From NCBI RefSeq assembly GCF_035938995.1, contig NZ_DASZGI010000190.1:1-20573 (forward strand): a DNA stretch of 20,573 bases. The letters are read 5' to 3'. A program made the translations under genes and the position numbers. This document shows positions 20,511 through 20,573 of the stretch, one piece after another. Each line of letters opens with the position of its first letter. The first letter of the stretch is position 1. A model generated the notes under the pieces. It did not search any database. It was not told the origin of the DNA and saw only the letters and a list, made by a program, of their open reading frames with translations. The DNA comes from DASZGI01 sp035938995. GTDB lineage: Bacteria > Actinomycetota > Actinomycetes > Streptomycetales > Catenulisporaceae.

Positions 20511-20573
20511 AGATGATGCGCTCAGCGTTGCCGCTCGGACCGCTGCGATGCGAACGCGCGGCGGCTCGAGCGG

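Noticed and set aside
20476..20571. A minus-strand frame running in from the window edge and stopping inside the repeat array
   Set aside because: Only 20 of 31 codons end in G/C and the last residues come from the repeats themselves; too short to call as a gene end.
1..20573. tRNA, rRNA, transposase, integrase or phage genes
   Set aside because: No cloverleaf-like segment, rRNA stretch or recombinase motif was noticed on either strand by reading; a tRNAscan or Infernal search was not possible.

Overview
The window comes from a high-GC actinobacterium. Genuine genes have third codon positions that are about 90% or more G/C, GTG starts are common, several genes look leaderless (TANNNT box 6-7 bases before the start codon), and the gene content (rpsA-coaE-uvrB block, decaprenylphosphoryl-arabinose genes, PP2C/anti-sigma phosphatase, Rv0121-type PPOX protein) is typical of Actinomycetota. 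The genus cannot be fixed from the sequence alone; a non-mycolate mycelial actinomycete is my guess.

Layout. 1-2704: the 3' end of an alpha/beta-hydrolase gene (+), then on the minus strand a 12-TM Wzx/flippase-like membrane protein and a class I SAM methyltransferase. 2705-5425: a divergent promoter region, rpsA (ribosomal protein S1), a terminator, coaE, and a hairpin. 5426-8949: a long leader and a three-gene operon ubiA-dprE1-dprE2 that makes decaprenylphosphoryl-arabinose (the arabinofuranose donor for cell-wall arabinan), closed by a 13-bp-stem terminator. 8972-11087: uvrB, apparently leaderless. 11088-12795: a palindrome-rich intergenic stretch and an amidase-signature enzyme. 12878-14647 (-): a GAF / PP2C (SpoIIE) / HATPase fusion, i.e. 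a partner-switching regulator. 14648-16223: a divergent intergenic region and a PIG-V-like GT-C mannosyltransferase preceded by a 15-codon upstream reading frame. 16239-16385: a short coding-like remnant. 16408-16830 (-): a PPOX/F420-type protein. 16967-18502: an SDR protein lacking the catalytic Tyr plus a DUF1275 membrane protein, probably one operon. 18540-18788 (-): a small one-TM protein. 18968-20431 (-): a metallo-beta-lactamase gene cut down to its last ~62 codons, directly abutting a foreign-looking AAA+/DUF4143 ATPase. 20452-20510: three 13-bp direct repeats with an exact 23-bp period immediately upstream of that ATPase.

How it fits together. Most of the window is chromosomal housekeeping. 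Three points stand out. The arabinan-precursor operon sits between coaE and uvrB, which are near neighbours in other actinobacteria, and its DprE1 carries Ala where Mycobacterium tuberculosis has the benzothiazinone-target Cys387. The right end looks like an acquired ATPase/DUF4143 module with its own periodic repeat array that has destroyed a resident MBL-fold gene; codon usage changes sharply at the junction. Several small regulatory arrangements (GTGA-coupled leader ORF, palindrome over a Shine-Dalgarno, three related ATAT palindromes before the amidase) merit checking. No tRNA, rRNA or CRISPR array was seen.
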